Numbered from the stretch's first letter, positions 17,131-25,906 are shown. The stretch is 64,000 nt of DNA from Bacteroidales bacterium UBA3653 (GCA_002373505.1 DFKE01000012.1:124001-188000), one strand, 5' to 3'. Numbers and translations are program-made. The notes: generated from the letters alone by a model not told the origin.

Positions 17131-18616
17131 TGCTTTCGACTTTCGACTTTCGACTTTCGACTAAAATATCCTTCGGCTTGATCACAATGCCTACGCGGTC
17201 GCCGTCGTCCCATACGTCGTTGGTGTTCACATACAGGTCGTGACCCTCGTCTGTACGGATGGTCAGGTGGTAGTGGTTGCCTTTGTAGAGGATGAAATGT
17301 ACTTCGCCCGAAAGGGTCCCTTCTTCTTCGTAGTCCTGGAGGTCGATGGAGCGGAATGGAACGCGCACTTGCACTTTCTCGCCCGGATCGAAACCTTCAA
17401 GCTGTTTGGGATCAACGTCCCATTCGGCGTCGATGAAACGGACTTTGCCGTTCTTCGTCACTTCGCCGTCGAAATAATTGTAGAGGTAGTGCTCCTTCTT
17501 CATGATCTGGATGTCCTCCGGGCGCACGAGCATGCCTACCTCCGTACCCGGAACGAACTCATGGTAGTCTTGGATGAGGAACTCGTACCCGTCAGGAGTC
17601 AGTACGCGCATCTCGTAGTGTACGCCCTTGAAGATACAGCTCTGTACCTCGCCGTACCATTTGGTGAACTTACCCTTCGGTACCCGGTCGTCGGGGTCCA
17701 AGTCGGATTGCTTTGAGTCCGCAGGACGGTCTTTCGACTTTTGACTTTCGACTTCCCATAAATAGATATCCTCCGGCCGGATGACTACATCCACCGGCTG
17801 GTTCTCGCCGAAACCTTCGTCGATACAGTCGAACTCGCGGCCGAGGAACTGTACCTTGCGGTCTCTAATCATCGTGCCAGAGAGGATATTGCTCTCGCCG
17901 ATGAAATCCGCCACAAAGCAGTTCTGCGGCTCGTTGTATATGTCTGTCGGAGTACCGATCTGTTTGATTTTACCTTCGTTCATCACTACTACGCGGTCGC
18001 TAAGCGTCAGCGCTTCTTCCTGGTCGTGCGTCACGTAGATAAAGGTGATTCCTAATTTCTCGTGCAACTCTTTGAGTTCGATCTGCATGTCGTGCCGCAT
18101 CTTCAGATCCAGAGCGCTCAGTGGCTCGTCCAGCAGCAGCACTTCCGGTTCGTTCACGATCGCGCGGGCTATCGCTACACGCTGTTGCTGACCGCCCGAA
18201 AGGGTGTCAACCTTGCGCTCTTCGTAGCCCGTCATGTTTGCCATCTTAAGCGCCCGACGCACTTTCTTCTTGATCGTCTCGGGGGCTTCTTTCTTCAGCT
18301 TCAGACCGAAGGCTACGTTGTTAAACACATTCAGATGCGGGAATAGCGCATACTTCTGAAACACGGTGTTGACCGGCCTTTTGTAAGGAGGAGTCTTGGT
18401 CACATCTTCGCCTTTGAGAAGAATATCTCCGGACGAAGCTACTTGAAAACCTGCGATACAACGCAAAAGGGTTGTCTTACCGCACCCCGAAGGGCCTAAG
18501 ATGGTGACGAACTCGCCTTTCTTTACCTGAAGGCTCACATCGTCGAGGGCATACTTTCCATCCTCGAATTGCTTCGAGACATGGTGCACCTCAATGATAA
18601 ACGGGTTTTTGCTCAT
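17123..18616 (-). CDS. potA: Polyamine ABC ATPase PotA, long form
   Basis: 497 residues from the ATG at 18616 (MSKNPFIIEV); an upstream TTG gives four extra residues and is unlikely. Walker A GPSGCGKTT, signature LSGGQQQR and Walker B VLLLDEPLSALD are intact. The usual family is about 370 residues; the extra length is a second TOBE-like regulatory segment at about 380-490, after a first one ending near IRPEDIYLW. It powers polyamine import. A 21-bp CTTTCGA array (17731-17751) sits in the linker after the first TOBE, and another at the 3' end encodes ESRKSKVESN. The leader is about 160 bases from the promoter at 18784-18815. Confidence 0.93.
   Translation of the reverse strand: MSKNPFIIEVHHVSKQFEDGKYALDDVSLQVKKGEFVTILGPSGCGKTTLLRCIAGFQVASSGDILLKGEDVTKTPPYKRPVNTVFQKYALFPHLNVFNNVAFGLKLKKEAPETIKKKVRRALKMANMTGYEERKVDTLSGGQQQRVAIARAIVNEPEVLLLDEPLSALDLKMRHDMQIELKELHEKLGITFIYVTHDQEEALTLSDRVVVMNEGKIKQIGTPTDIYNEPQNCFVADFIGESNILSGTMIRDRKVQFLGREFDCIDEGFGENQPVDVVIRPEDIYLWEVESQKSKDRPADSKQSDLDPDDRVPKGKFTKWYGEVQSCIFKGVHYEMRVLTPDGYEFLIQDYHEFVPGTEVGMLVRPEDIQIMKKEHYLYNYFDGEVTKNGKVRFIDAEWDVDPKQLEGFDPGEKVQVRVPFRSIDLQDYEEEGTLSGEVHFILYKGNHYHLTIRTDEGHDLYVNTNDVWDDGDRVGIVIKPKDILVESRKSKVESNE
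17133..17160. repeat. Heptamer array CTTTCGA x4 at potA 3' end
   Basis: Four identical CTTTCGA units encode the last residues of PotA. They end just before the potB start codon. Confidence 0.95.
17731..17751. repeat. Heptamer array CTTTCGA x3 inside potA
   Basis: CTTTCGA, CTTTTGA and CTTTCGA give 21 bp, seven codons in frame (about ESQKSKD), in the linker between two TOBE-like segments. Confidence 0.9.
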
Positions 18617-18783
18617 TTTTAAAAACAAACTTGATCGGTTTCTGTGCCCCTAAATCGGGTTTCTGTACTCCGAATAAATCATAAAAAATAATACTTTTGT
18701 TATACAATATCCTTGCGCGTGTACAACACCTAATATCTATGCGTATACACCGCAAGCGTACGCATACGCGCACATTTCGGCTA

Positions 18784-18815
18784 CAAAAGTACTACAAAAA
18801 AATGACATACGCAAA
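18784..18815 (-). promoter_or_regulatory. Promoter for potABCD unit
   Basis: Read on the minus strand, TTTG (18815-18812), 20 bases, then TAGTACTTTTG with its TACTTTTG core at 18791-18784. An inverted repeat GGTACAA-A-TTGTACC lies just upstream at 18841-18855 and could be an operator. Confidence 0.8.
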
Positions 18816-18872
18816 TGTATGCCATTTTTTTTGCGAAAATGGTACAAATTGTACCTTCTTTATGAAAAAATG

Positions 18873-19445
18873 TTATTTTTTCTTCTTGTTGTTAGCCGAT
18901 TTTGCGGTAGTAGCAGCCGGTTGTTCGGGAGCAGGAGCGGGAGCAACTGCCTCTTGCGGAGCCGGTTTGCCTTCGTAGATATTGATTACCTCCGAATTGC
19001 CCACGCGATTGATGATACCTAAAATACTTGGATCCTTAAGAATGAGGTATTTCTCAATATCCTCCTTCTTGACATCCTTGTACATCTCGATATCCTGATA
19101 CAGTGTACGCGGGTTCTCGTAGAAACCAGCAAAACCCGTTAAGTAGGCTTTGAATTTACCTCCTCTGCGCTCAATCTTGTAAACGGCATCTACGATGACA
19201 TCGCATTTATTCTCGGTGACGGCACGATATTTTGCTTCGTCGCGAGCCTCTACCAGCGTTTTGCAACGTTTAGATTCTGTAGCGATACGTTTGCTGAAAT
19301 CCGGACGGATATCTACAATCATTGATGTGCCTTTGATGTCCTGACGATCAATGGACGTGCTACGAGAGGTGTAACTATACATAGTACAACTGCTCATGAA
19401 GAAAGCAGCTACTATCAATGCTGCGAAAAATTTTATCTCTTTCAT
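18873..19445 (-). CDS. Lipoprotein, sister of the neighbouring CTxYSYTSRSTS lipoprotein
   Basis: 190 residues from the ATG at 19445. Lipobox MSSC with cysteine 20, then TMYSYTSRSTS. The middle KCDVIVDAVYKIE...GKFKAYLTGFAGFYENPRT aligns with the upstream gene's VLIDPIFQIE...GYRATVTGFAGYYKVGLN, so the two are paralogues. The C-terminus is rich in Ala/Pro/Gln and ends in KKKK. An outer-membrane lipoprotein role is likely; the function is unknown. It is third in an operon after the CsgG-like gene. Confidence 0.8.
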   Translation of the reverse strand: MKEIKFFAALIVAAFFMSSCTMYSYTSRSTSIDRQDIKGTSMIVDIRPDFSKRIATESKRCKTLVEARDEAKYRAVTENKCDVIVDAVYKIERRGGKFKAYLTGFAGFYENPRTLYQDIEMYKDVKKEDIEKYLILKDPSILGIINRVGNSEVINIYEGKPAPQEAVAPAPAPEQPAATTAKSANNKKKK

Positions 19446-19463
19446 AATAGTAAGCATTTGATA

Positions 19464-20168
19464 TTATTCATATTTTTTCATTCGTTTGCTTCCAACAGCC
19501 CACATTGGAATACCTGCGACACAGAAGAAACCGGTGCAAGTCAAGCCGATACCGGCATCGCGAAGACGTTTTGCTTTGATGTATGCTTCTTCGCGGCTTA
19601 ATTGTTTTGCCGAGGATTTTCCTTTTATTTTGATGTTCGAAATGATCGGTGTTGCAGACACGGGAGCCGGAACGGGGGCTGCGCATTTGATATTGTATGT
19701 GTTACCGCTGTTACCCTCTTTCTGGTAATAATACTCATAATAGCTCGGATCTGTCAATAACAGGTATTTGTCGATATCTTCCTGTTTGTAATTTTTGTCC
19801 ACTATCTCATCCAAACCATTCAATCCCACTTTGTAGTATCCGGCAAAACCGGTTACTGTAGCGCGATAACCTGTAACAGGGCGGTTCTCAATTTGGAAAA
19901 TAGGATCAATCAGGACATCTATACCGCTATTCATAATACATTGATAAATAGCTTGTTGTTTGGCCTGATTAGGGAATTTTTGAAAATCAGAAGTGGCAGT
20001 CACTTTCTTCTGATAGTTGATTTCGATGTCAGCTGTCGCTTCATGCGAGTTGATGACACGTTGCCTTACGGATGTGCTACGTGAGGTGTACGAATACGTA
20101 GTACAACCTGCTTGTACCAGCATTAGACCGCCTAGTACAAGTGCAAAAAAGAGTACTTTCTTTTGCAT
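19464..20168 (-). CDS. Lipoprotein, first of a paralogous pair
   Basis: 234 residues. Lipobox VQAGC with cysteine 22, followed by TTYSYTSRSTS as in the sister protein. The conserved core ends near residue 135. The C-terminal part has SREEAYIKAKRLRDAG and a hydrophobic segment (about 212-226) with the basic end SKRMKKYE, which the sister lacks. No known family is recognised. It lies 52 bases after the CsgG-like gene and 18 before its paralogue. Confidence 0.8.
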   Translation of the reverse strand: MQKKVLFFALVLGGLMLVQAGCTTYSYTSRSTSVRQRVINSHEATADIEINYQKKVTATSDFQKFPNQAKQQAIYQCIMNSGIDVLIDPIFQIENRPVTGYRATVTGFAGYYKVGLNGLDEIVDKNYKQEDIDKYLLLTDPSYYEYYYQKEGNSGNTYNIKCAAPVPAPVSATPIISNIKIKGKSSAKQLSREEAYIKAKRLRDAGIGLTCTGFFCVAGIPMWAVGSKRMKKYE

Positions 20169-20220
20169 AATACGTTGATTTTAGGGTTAATAATAGAGTT
20201 GTTTATTTCCTATAAAGGAT

Positions 20221-21228
20221 TTAGCGGATGTACTGGATGCTTACTTTCTGGAGTCTTGCTAAGGTCTGTTGACCCGCAAAAACACCCATCTGGTTGGTTG
20301 TCATGGCGCATTCTTCGTTAAATACCTCAATGCCGTTCATTAACAGGCTTACCGTTACGCCGTTCTTTACCAATTCTATCGTAACGGGTCTATTTCTACC
20401 TAATCCCATCTTGGCTGCTGTGCTCGTCTTAAAACCGATTCCTTCCGAGTACGTGCATGTTCCGGAATTCACGACAAAAGTTTTATTCCCGCCAAACTTA
20501 ATACCTACTGACGAAAACATCTTCGCTTCCTGTATAATAAATTGGAAGATGATACGGAAGTTTTTCTGGATATCAACAGGTACCATCACGTCAGACTGCG
20601 TTACGCCAGTTGCAGCGTAATTGGTCAGCCGCAACTCGTCGTTCGCAATCATCACACTCTTTGCATCATGGTTGAAAATAGTCCATCCCCATTGGCTGTT
20701 ATCGAATGTTTCTTCTATAGCCGTTCCGCCGTTAACGGTTTTGGTGCCTATTATCTCGCGGACAATTTCCTGACAGGCTTCATATAAGTTATTTAGATTC
20801 CCGTTTTTCAACTCGCCGAAATATGATGCTGGACTCTCTATATTGCCGGAACTGACTTCTACCAAATAGGCCTCTATATAAAATTGTTTGTCTGATTTGG
20901 TCAACGATGAAACGCATAAATAGTCCGCTCCGCTTAACTCTCCCAAACGATGAATCTCGCTCTTCGGAACGTAGCCCATGTGCTGAAAATCCAATTCATT
21001 TAGCACTTGGTCTATATCTGAACGAGAGATTGCTTCCCACCCGTCTATGCGGAAAATAGCCTTGCGCAACTCACCGCGTAGCATGGTTTTTTCCATGCTG
21101 GTCACATTTTCTTCATCGCCTGTCACGGGATCCAATAATGCTACTTTGACTTGGCCAATACAGGTAACTGAGATAAATAAAAGAAAAGAAATAACTATTT
21201 CTTGCAAGTGGGTAAATGTGTATTTCAT
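20221..21228 (-). CDS. CsgG-like envelope protein with C-terminal lectin-like domain
   Basis: 335 residues. A hydrophobic N-terminus (about 10-25) acts as signal peptide. Residues about 27-165 have the CsgG/LpoB-like pattern: VKVALLDP, then LRKAIFRIDGWEAISRSDIDQVLNELDFQ and a GELSGADYLCVSSL strand, as in proteins that sense or assemble at the outer membrane. Residues about 170-335 look like a concanavalin/LamG-type beta sandwich (FDNSQWGW, NELRLTN, SVGIKFGG). No lipobox is present. It heads an operon with two paralogous lipoproteins, which suggests an envelope complex. Confidence 0.65.
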   Translation of the reverse strand: MKYTFTHLQEIVISFLLFISVTCIGQVKVALLDPVTGDEENVTSMEKTMLRGELRKAIFRIDGWEAISRSDIDQVLNELDFQHMGYVPKSEIHRLGELSGADYLCVSSLTKSDKQFYIEAYLVEVSSGNIESPASYFGELKNGNLNNLYEACQEIVREIIGTKTVNGGTAIEETFDNSQWGWTIFNHDAKSVMIANDELRLTNYAATGVTQSDVMVPVDIQKNFRIIFQFIIQEAKMFSSVGIKFGGNKTFVVNSGTCTYSEGIGFKTSTAAKMGLGRNRPVTIELVKNGVTVSLLMNGIEVFNEECAMTTNQMGVFAGQQTLARLQKVSIQYIR

Positions 21229-21261
21229 GTGTATAGAGTGATTAATAAGTTCAAACCGACT

Positions 21262-21294
21262 GCAAAGGTACTACATTTTTTTGAATCATGCAAA
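21262..21294 (-). promoter_or_regulatory. Promoter for CsgG-like operon
   Basis: On the minus strand, TTTG at 21294-21291, 20 bases, then TACCTTTGC at 21270-21262. Confidence 0.85.
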
Positions 21295-21313
21295 TTTTTC
21301 TTCTTTTTTTTAC

Positions 21314-21357
21314 TTTGTTTATTGCGTTTGACTATTTTGTTTATTGCGTTTGATTAT
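21314..21357. repeat. 22-bp direct repeat x2
   Basis: A 22-bp unit beginning TTTGTTTATTGCG occurs twice in tandem (21314-21335, 21336-21357) with one mismatch, then a partial third copy. Confidence 0.9.
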
Positions 21358-21391
21358 TTTGTTTGTTTTCTTTTTTTTAACGCGCCACTAC

Positions 21392-21451
21392 TAATTGTTC
21401 CCTTTTAAAACGTTGTTCCCTTAATTGTTCCCTTTTAAAACGTTGTTCCCT
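21392..21451. repeat. 30-bp direct repeat x2
   Basis: A unit beginning TAATTGTTCCC and containing TTTTAAAACG is repeated without change at 21392-21421 and 21422-21451. Confidence 0.95.
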
Positions 21452-21608
21452 TTTGTCGCATTATTGCGGCAACCACCTCTCTTCTCTCTTACTTTCGGGT
21501 GCATTTTTGCGCCTCTCACTCTTCCTCTTCCTCTCACTCTCACCAATGTATCAGGGTGAGACTAATGCAACTGAATACAGAGGTAAAATAAAGGTTTCAA
21601 ACACCCCA

Positions 21609-21663
21609 AAGGGGGTGATAAGGGGGTGATAAGGGGGTGATTACCGGGTGATTAGGGGGATAT
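21609..21663. repeat. 11-bp array AAGGGGGTGAT x5
   Basis: Three identical AAGGGGGTGAT units are followed by TACCGGGTGAT and TAGGGGGATAT in exact 11-bp register. Confidence 0.9.
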
Positions 21664-21730
21664 TCGGCTGTCGTCACCGTGAAATCGGCGCGAGAAAAAG
21701 ACTGGGGCAGCTGACTTTTTCAAATCTGAT

Positions 21731-21763
21731 GCAAATATACAAAAAAATATTTACATATCCAAA
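21731..21763 (-). promoter_or_regulatory. Orphan promoter pointing left
   Basis: On the minus strand, TTTG at 21763-21760, 20 bases, then TATATTTGC at 21739-21731. No ORF follows before the next promoter at 21294, so it may drive an untranslated RNA. Confidence 0.6.
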
Positions 21764-21811
21764 TTTTGGCGTCGTAAAATATACATTTTTTGTGTAAAAA
21801 AACGCGCGCAC

Positions 21812-21843
21812 TTGCATATATGAAAAAAAAATAGTAATTTTGC
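21812..21843 (+). promoter_or_regulatory. Promoter for pRiA4b-like/miaA operon
   Basis: TTGC at 21812, then TAATTTTGC at 21835-21843, 20 bases before the ATG at 21864. Confidence 0.7.
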
Positions 21844-21863
21844 ACGCAAAATTGTGTGATATT

Positions 21864-22412
21864 ATGATTTACAGATTTACTTTTTCGTGTGAAGAAGGCT
21901 CTCAGGACTTCCGCCGCGTCTTTGAGGCGGATCCCGATGCTACGTTTCTCGAACTGCATGAGGCGATCCTCAAGTCCGTGGACTATCCGGACGACCAGAT
22001 GACTTCGTTCTTCCTTTGCAACGACGAGTGGGAGAAAGGCCAGGAGGTGACGCTCGTCGAGATGGATTCGAACTTCGAGTACGACAACATGGTGATGAAC
22101 GAAACCCGTCTCTCTGACCTGATCAAGGAGCAGGGACAGCGTCTTATCTATGTCTTTGACCCGATGTTCGAACGCTATTTCTTCGGCTCCCTCAAGGAGA
22201 TCAAACCGGGTACGATGAACGGCGTGGAGTGCGTGGAGAGCAAAGGAAAGGCGCCGAAGCAACTCAAATCCGAAGATCCTTTGGCGGGTATAGGTTCCAA
22301 GGGTGGCAATGATCTGGATCTGGACGATGAGTTCCGCGACGAACTGGACCTCGGAGACATTGACATGGAGGGCTTCCAGGACCTGTCCTTTGACGATGGA
22401 ACAATGTTCTAA
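21864..22412 (+). CDS. pRiA4b ORF-3-like domain protein
   Basis: 182 residues from the ATG at 21864; the longer reading frame would begin inside the promoter. The N-terminal 115 residues (IYRFTFSCEE, FLELHEAIL, DHMTSFFL-type strand, LIYVFDPMFERYFFG) match the plasmid pRiA4b ORF-3 family, a small ubiquitin-like fold of unknown role, often kept next to miaA in Bacteroidales. The C-terminal 60 residues are acidic (DLDLDDEFRDELDLGDIDME). No signal peptide, so cytoplasmic. The end overlaps the miaA start by 17 bases. Confidence 0.75.
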   Translation: MIYRFTFSCEEGSQDFRRVFEADPDATFLELHEAILKSVDYPDDQMTSFFLCNDEWEKGQEVTLVEMDSNFEYDNMVMNETRLSDLIKEQGQRLIYVFDPMFERYFFGSLKEIKPGTMNGVECVESKGKAPKQLKSEDPLAGIGSKGGNDLDLDDEFRDELDLGDIDMEGFQDLSFDDGTMF

Positions 22413-23331
22413 AACCCTTCTCCTCATTCTCGGACCAACCGGGGTGGGCAAAACGGAGCTGTCGCTTCGGGTGGCGGAGCATTACGGATGCCCGATTCTG
22501 AACTGCGACAGCCGTCAGATTTATCGCTCCATCCCTATCGGTACCGCTGCGCCTACGGAGAAAGAACAGGCGCGCGTGAAGCATTATTTCGTGGCTACGC
22601 GCGATCTGGACCAGGACTACAACGCCGGGCAATACGAGCGCGATGCCATCGCGCTCATGGAGGAACTCTTCCGCACCTGCGACACGCTTGTCATGACCGG
22701 AGGTTCCATGCTCTACGCCGATGCCGTTTGCTATGGTTTGGATGATTTGCCTGCTGTGCCGGAAACGATCCGCCGGCAGGTGCACCAAGCCTATGAAACC
22801 AAAGGATTAGCATGGCTCCAAAGCGAAGTGCAGCGCCTCGATCCGGATTATTGGAACGAAGTGGACCAACAGAATCCCGCAAGGTTGACCCATTGTGTGG
22901 AGTTATGCCTCACTACCGGTAAACCCTATTCCTCCCTTCGTACGGCTACTACTAAAATCCGCCCCTTCCGCATCCTCAAAATAGGACTGGAACGACCGCG
23001 CGAAGAACTGTACGACCGTATCAACCGGCGGGTGGAGCAGATGATAACGGACGGACTCGTGGACGAAGCAAGAAAGGTCTATCACCTGCGGCATCTCAAC
23101 AGCCTGCAGACCGTAGGATACAGGGAACTGTTCGCCTGTTTCGACGGCGAATATGATCTGGCGAGAGCTATTGAACTGATACAGCAAAATACGCGTCATT
23201 ATGCCAAAAGACAGATGACTTGGTTCCGGCGCGACAAAACGATACATTGGCTGAATGCCGACAATGATTATGAAGAAAATATACATCTTATTGACGATCT
23301 GTTGCGCGCTGATAGCGTGCAAGAAAAATAA
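22396..23331 (+). CDS. miaA: tRNA dimethylallyltransferase MiaA
   Basis: 311 residues from the ATG at 22396, the normal length. The P-loop GPTGVGKT is at residues 11-18, followed by NCDSRQIYRSIPIGTAAP and the YNAGQYERDA region. It transfers a dimethylallyl group to A37 of tRNAs that read codons starting with U. A basic C-terminal part (RQMTWFRRDKTIHWL) fits the family. The gene overlaps its upstream neighbour by 17 bases and the downstream lipoprotein by 62. Confidence 0.96.
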   Translation: MEQCSKTLLLILGPTGVGKTELSLRVAEHYGCPILNCDSRQIYRSIPIGTAAPTEKEQARVKHYFVATRDLDQDYNAGQYERDAIALMEELFRTCDTLVMTGGSMLYADAVCYGLDDLPAVPETIRRQVHQAYETKGLAWLQSEVQRLDPDYWNEVDQQNPARLTHCVELCLTTGKPYSSLRTATTKIRPFRILKIGLERPREELYDRINRRVEQMITDGLVDEARKVYHLRHLNSLQTVGYRELFACFDGEYDLARAIELIQQNTRHYAKRQMTWFRRDKTIHWLNADNDYEENIHLIDDLLRADSVQEK

Positions 23332-24283
23332 TGTCGATTTCTCCTTCAGCCCCGATAAACCAAGGGCGGGGGAAACGGTCCATTTCTCGAACCTCTCGGA
23401 TTCGGGCGAAGACTGGGAATGGACTTTCGGAGACGGTTCTACCTCTTCCCTTAAATCCCCGTCGCATGTCTATAAGCGTCCCGGAGACTATGTGGTGGTG
23501 CTGAAGGTGGATAAGAAGAATGCCTGGACCAAAACGGCCAAAGTGACGGTCTATGACACGGTTCCTACCTTCGTTGCGAGCGACACCGTTTTCTATATCT
23601 ATAAAGATTATACTTTCACAGCCAATGTCTATAACCCATATAACTACAATATGAAACTGGAATGGGATATAGAGGAACAGGACACCTTGGTTAAGTTCAT
23701 CGATAAAGGCATCGTCTGTTATTTCACGCAGCCGGAAGACTCGGCGCTCATCAAACTGCGCATTATTCTCAATGGCGAAACAACGGATGTACAGAAGAAA
23801 TTCTATATTCAGGACCGGAAAACCAATTCGCTCCTGCTCCGTACTGCCGATGCGGACTATCGTCAGCGTATCTTCGGAGAACGTGCAGAGCAATACAAAA
23901 CAGACGGGACGGCAAAACCGTTGTTGGACCTCGCGCAAGATACCGCTCAGACCTATAACGGCGCAGAGTTCAAACTGTCCGAACTCAAAACGATCTTCCC
24001 CGAGCTTCAGGGTTTCCGTATAGCGAGCAGAAAGATTTACTACCGCGCAGAAGGACTTTGGGTGGCTAATATTGATGGCGCCAACCCTGTGCAGATCGAT
24101 GATGCAGAGTGTTTTGCCATGACCCTCGATACCAAAGACAGCCGCATCTACTGGGCTAATGCCGATGGGGTTTGGTACATGCCTTTTGTAGGGTCGGATA
24201 ACAACAAATTCGTTACTACTCCTACTTTGCTCAATACACTGCAGAATGTAACCAAACTGGCTGCAGACAACGAACCAAAATAA
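23270..24283 (+). CDS. PKD-domain lipoprotein
   Basis: 337 residues from the ATG at 23270. Lipobox LIAC with cysteine 17. A PKD domain follows (about 24-100; WEWTFGDGSTSS, SHVYKRPGDYVV). The rest includes a region reminiscent of repeats in surface-associated proteins (KIYYRAEGLWVANIDGANPVQIDD and DSRIYWANADGVWYM), perhaps a beta-propeller-like domain. Outer-membrane surface location is inferred. The 62-base overlap with miaA is unusually long but both frames are well supported. Confidence 0.8.
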   Translation: MKKIYILLTICCALIACKKNNVDFSFSPDKPRAGETVHFSNLSDSGEDWEWTFGDGSTSSLKSPSHVYKRPGDYVVVLKVDKKNAWTKTAKVTVYDTVPTFVASDTVFYIYKDYTFTANVYNPYNYNMKLEWDIEEQDTLVKFIDKGIVCYFTQPEDSALIKLRIILNGETTDVQKKFYIQDRKTNSLLLRTADADYRQRIFGERAEQYKTDGTAKPLLDLAQDTAQTYNGAEFKLSELKTIFPELQGFRIASRKIYYRAEGLWVANIDGANPVQIDDAECFAMTLDTKDSRIYWANADGVWYMPFVGSDNNKFVTTPTLLNTLQNVTKLAADNEPK

Positions 24284-24292
24284 CTTCTGATA

Positions 24293-25906
24293 ATGACTAA
24301 GGATAAGCAACCTGATTATATTTTTGAAACCTCTTGGGAGGTTTGCAACCGCGTAGGCGGTATCTATGCCGTGCTATCCACACGTGCTGCATCGATGCAG
24401 GCGGAGCACCCGGATAAAGTGTTTTTCTTCGGCCCCGATTTCGGAGCACACAGTGATATCTATTTCAAGGAAGATAAGTCCCTTCTTAAGAAATGGCTTT
24501 CTTCTTTCGACTTTGAGCAAAGCGGTCTTTCTTCTGTCCGTATAGGCCGATGGAAAGTGCCGGGAGAGCCGATTGCCATTCTCTTGAAATTCGACAGCCT
24601 GTGGCAGCGGAAGGATGAGATATACGCATGGGCTTGGTCCAAATTCCGGGTCCAGAGCCACGCCGCTTATGGCGATTATGACGAGTCATGCCTCTTCGGT
24701 TACGCTGCCGGCATCGTCATGGAGAGTTTGTATCATTATTTGTGTGTAAATCAGTCTGTTAGCCCGAAGGGCGGTCTGTCAGCAAAGAGCGGTCGCCCAC
24801 TTGGCATCTGTCAGCAGGCGCAGCCTGCGGTCTGTATGCACGCCAATGAGTGGCAGACGGCGTTCGCGATCTTCTATCTGCAGGACCACTGCCCGGAGAT
24901 AGCTACGCTCTTCACGACTCATGCCACCGGTATAGGACGGTCTATCGCCGGAAACGGAAAACCGCTGTATGACTATTTCGAGGGCTACAACGGAGATCAG
25001 ATGGCGGAGGAACTGAACATGGTTTCCAAACACTCGGTCGAGAAACAAGCCGCGCACTGGGCGGATTGCTTCACTACCGTCAGTGATATCACGGCGCGTG
25101 AGTGTGCGCAACTGCTGGATAAGAAAGTGGATATCGTCACTCCTAACGGATTTGAACCTACCTTTGTGCCAAAAGGCAAAGCCTTTGACCAGAAACGCAA
25201 AGAAGCACGCGAAGCGTTGCTACGCGTAGCAGGAGAGAAACTGGGCGGAGTAGTGCCGCAAAACGCATTGCTTGTCGCTATCTCCGGACGGCAGGAATGG
25301 AAAAACAAAGGGATTGATGTCTTTGCTGCGGCGCTCGATAAACTGGCGCAGATGATTTATCATAGCGATCAGCCCGAGAAAGAAGTGGTGGCATTTGTGA
25401 TGATTCCGTACCTCGACCGGGCGCCTTCCCGCAAAGGCAAAGTGTCTGCCGTCTTCGTACCGTATTATCTTGATGGACACGACCCGCTTTTCGGTAAAAC
25501 CTACTACGATCTGCTCATCGGAATGGATGTCACCGTTTTCCCGTCTTATTACGAACCGTGGGGTTACACACCGTTGGAGTCCTGCGCCTTCCATGTACCG
25601 ACGATCACTACTTCGCTTGCCGGATTCGGAGCATGGGCTGCACTGCAAAAAGACCAATATGGCGTAGTAGTGATCGAACGGAATGACTCCAATTTTGACC
25701 AGGTGGCGGAACAAATTGCTACAGATCTCCTGCGATTCGACCGTCTTTGCGGAGAAGATAAAGCCCGCGCACGTCAAGAAGCGGCGGCGGTAGCGAAAAA
25801 AGCAGATTGGAAGCATTTCTTCAAGTACTACCGCAAAGCATATGAGATAGCACTGAAAAAAAGAGACAACAGAATAGAAGAACTTCAAAACCCACGTTTA
25901 TTATGA
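24293..25906 (+). CDS. Glycogen synthase, eukaryotic-like (GT3-type)
   Basis: 537 residues. The start ETSWEVCNRVGGIYAVLSTRA is the sugar-nucleotide-binding signature of the GT3 glycogen synthases that Bacteroidota use. Other landmarks are TTHATGIGR, VTPNGFEPTF and the donor-site motif EPWGYTPLE, with the two glutamates. It extends alpha-1,4-glucan chains in the cytoplasm. An insert of about 27 residues (about 154-180, from 24753 to 24835) is encoded by CTGTCAGC-type repeats and lies just before VCMHANEWQTAF, in what should be a loop. The C69 gene start overlaps the stop by 4 bases. Confidence 0.87.
   Translation: MTKDKQPDYIFETSWEVCNRVGGIYAVLSTRAASMQAEHPDKVFFFGPDFGAHSDIYFKEDKSLLKKWLSSFDFEQSGLSSVRIGRWKVPGEPIAILLKFDSLWQRKDEIYAWAWSKFRVQSHAAYGDYDESCLFGYAAGIVMESLYHYLCVNQSVSPKGGLSAKSGRPLGICQQAQPAVCMHANEWQTAFAIFYLQDHCPEIATLFTTHATGIGRSIAGNGKPLYDYFEGYNGDQMAEELNMVSKHSVEKQAAHWADCFTTVSDITARECAQLLDKKVDIVTPNGFEPTFVPKGKAFDQKRKEAREALLRVAGEKLGGVVPQNALLVAISGRQEWKNKGIDVFAAALDKLAQMIYHSDQPEKEVVAFVMIPYLDRAPSRKGKVSAVFVPYYLDGHDPLFGKTYYDLLIGMDVTVFPSYYEPWGYTPLESCAFHVPTITTSLAGFGAWAALQKDQYGVVVIERNDSNFDQVAEQIATDLLRFDRLCGEDKARARQEAAAVAKKADWKHFFKYYRKAYEIALKKRDNRIEELQNPRLL
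24753..24835. repeat. CTGTCAGC/GCGGTCT mosaic repeat inside glycogen synthase gene
   Basis: Copies of a module of the form CTGTYAGC-short palindrome-GGTC are strung together and translated in frame. The module CAGCCCGAAGGGCGGTCT recurs at 31261-31278 in pepD, with T for C near its start here. Confidence 0.75.

Larger units (their letters stand above)
21229..21863. other. Long intergenic region between divergent operons, filled with repeats and three promoters
   Basis: No credible gene is present. From left to right it holds the minus-strand promoter of the CsgG-like operon, a 22-bp repeat, a 30-bp repeat, a pyrimidine-rich stretch (21476-21542), an 11-bp array, an orphan minus-strand promoter and the plus-strand promoter of the pRiA4b-like gene. 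Confidence 0.8.

Noticed and set aside
21720..22451. 243-codon minus-strand frame
   Set aside because: Antisense to the pRiA4b-like gene; its far end is AT-rich promoter DNA.
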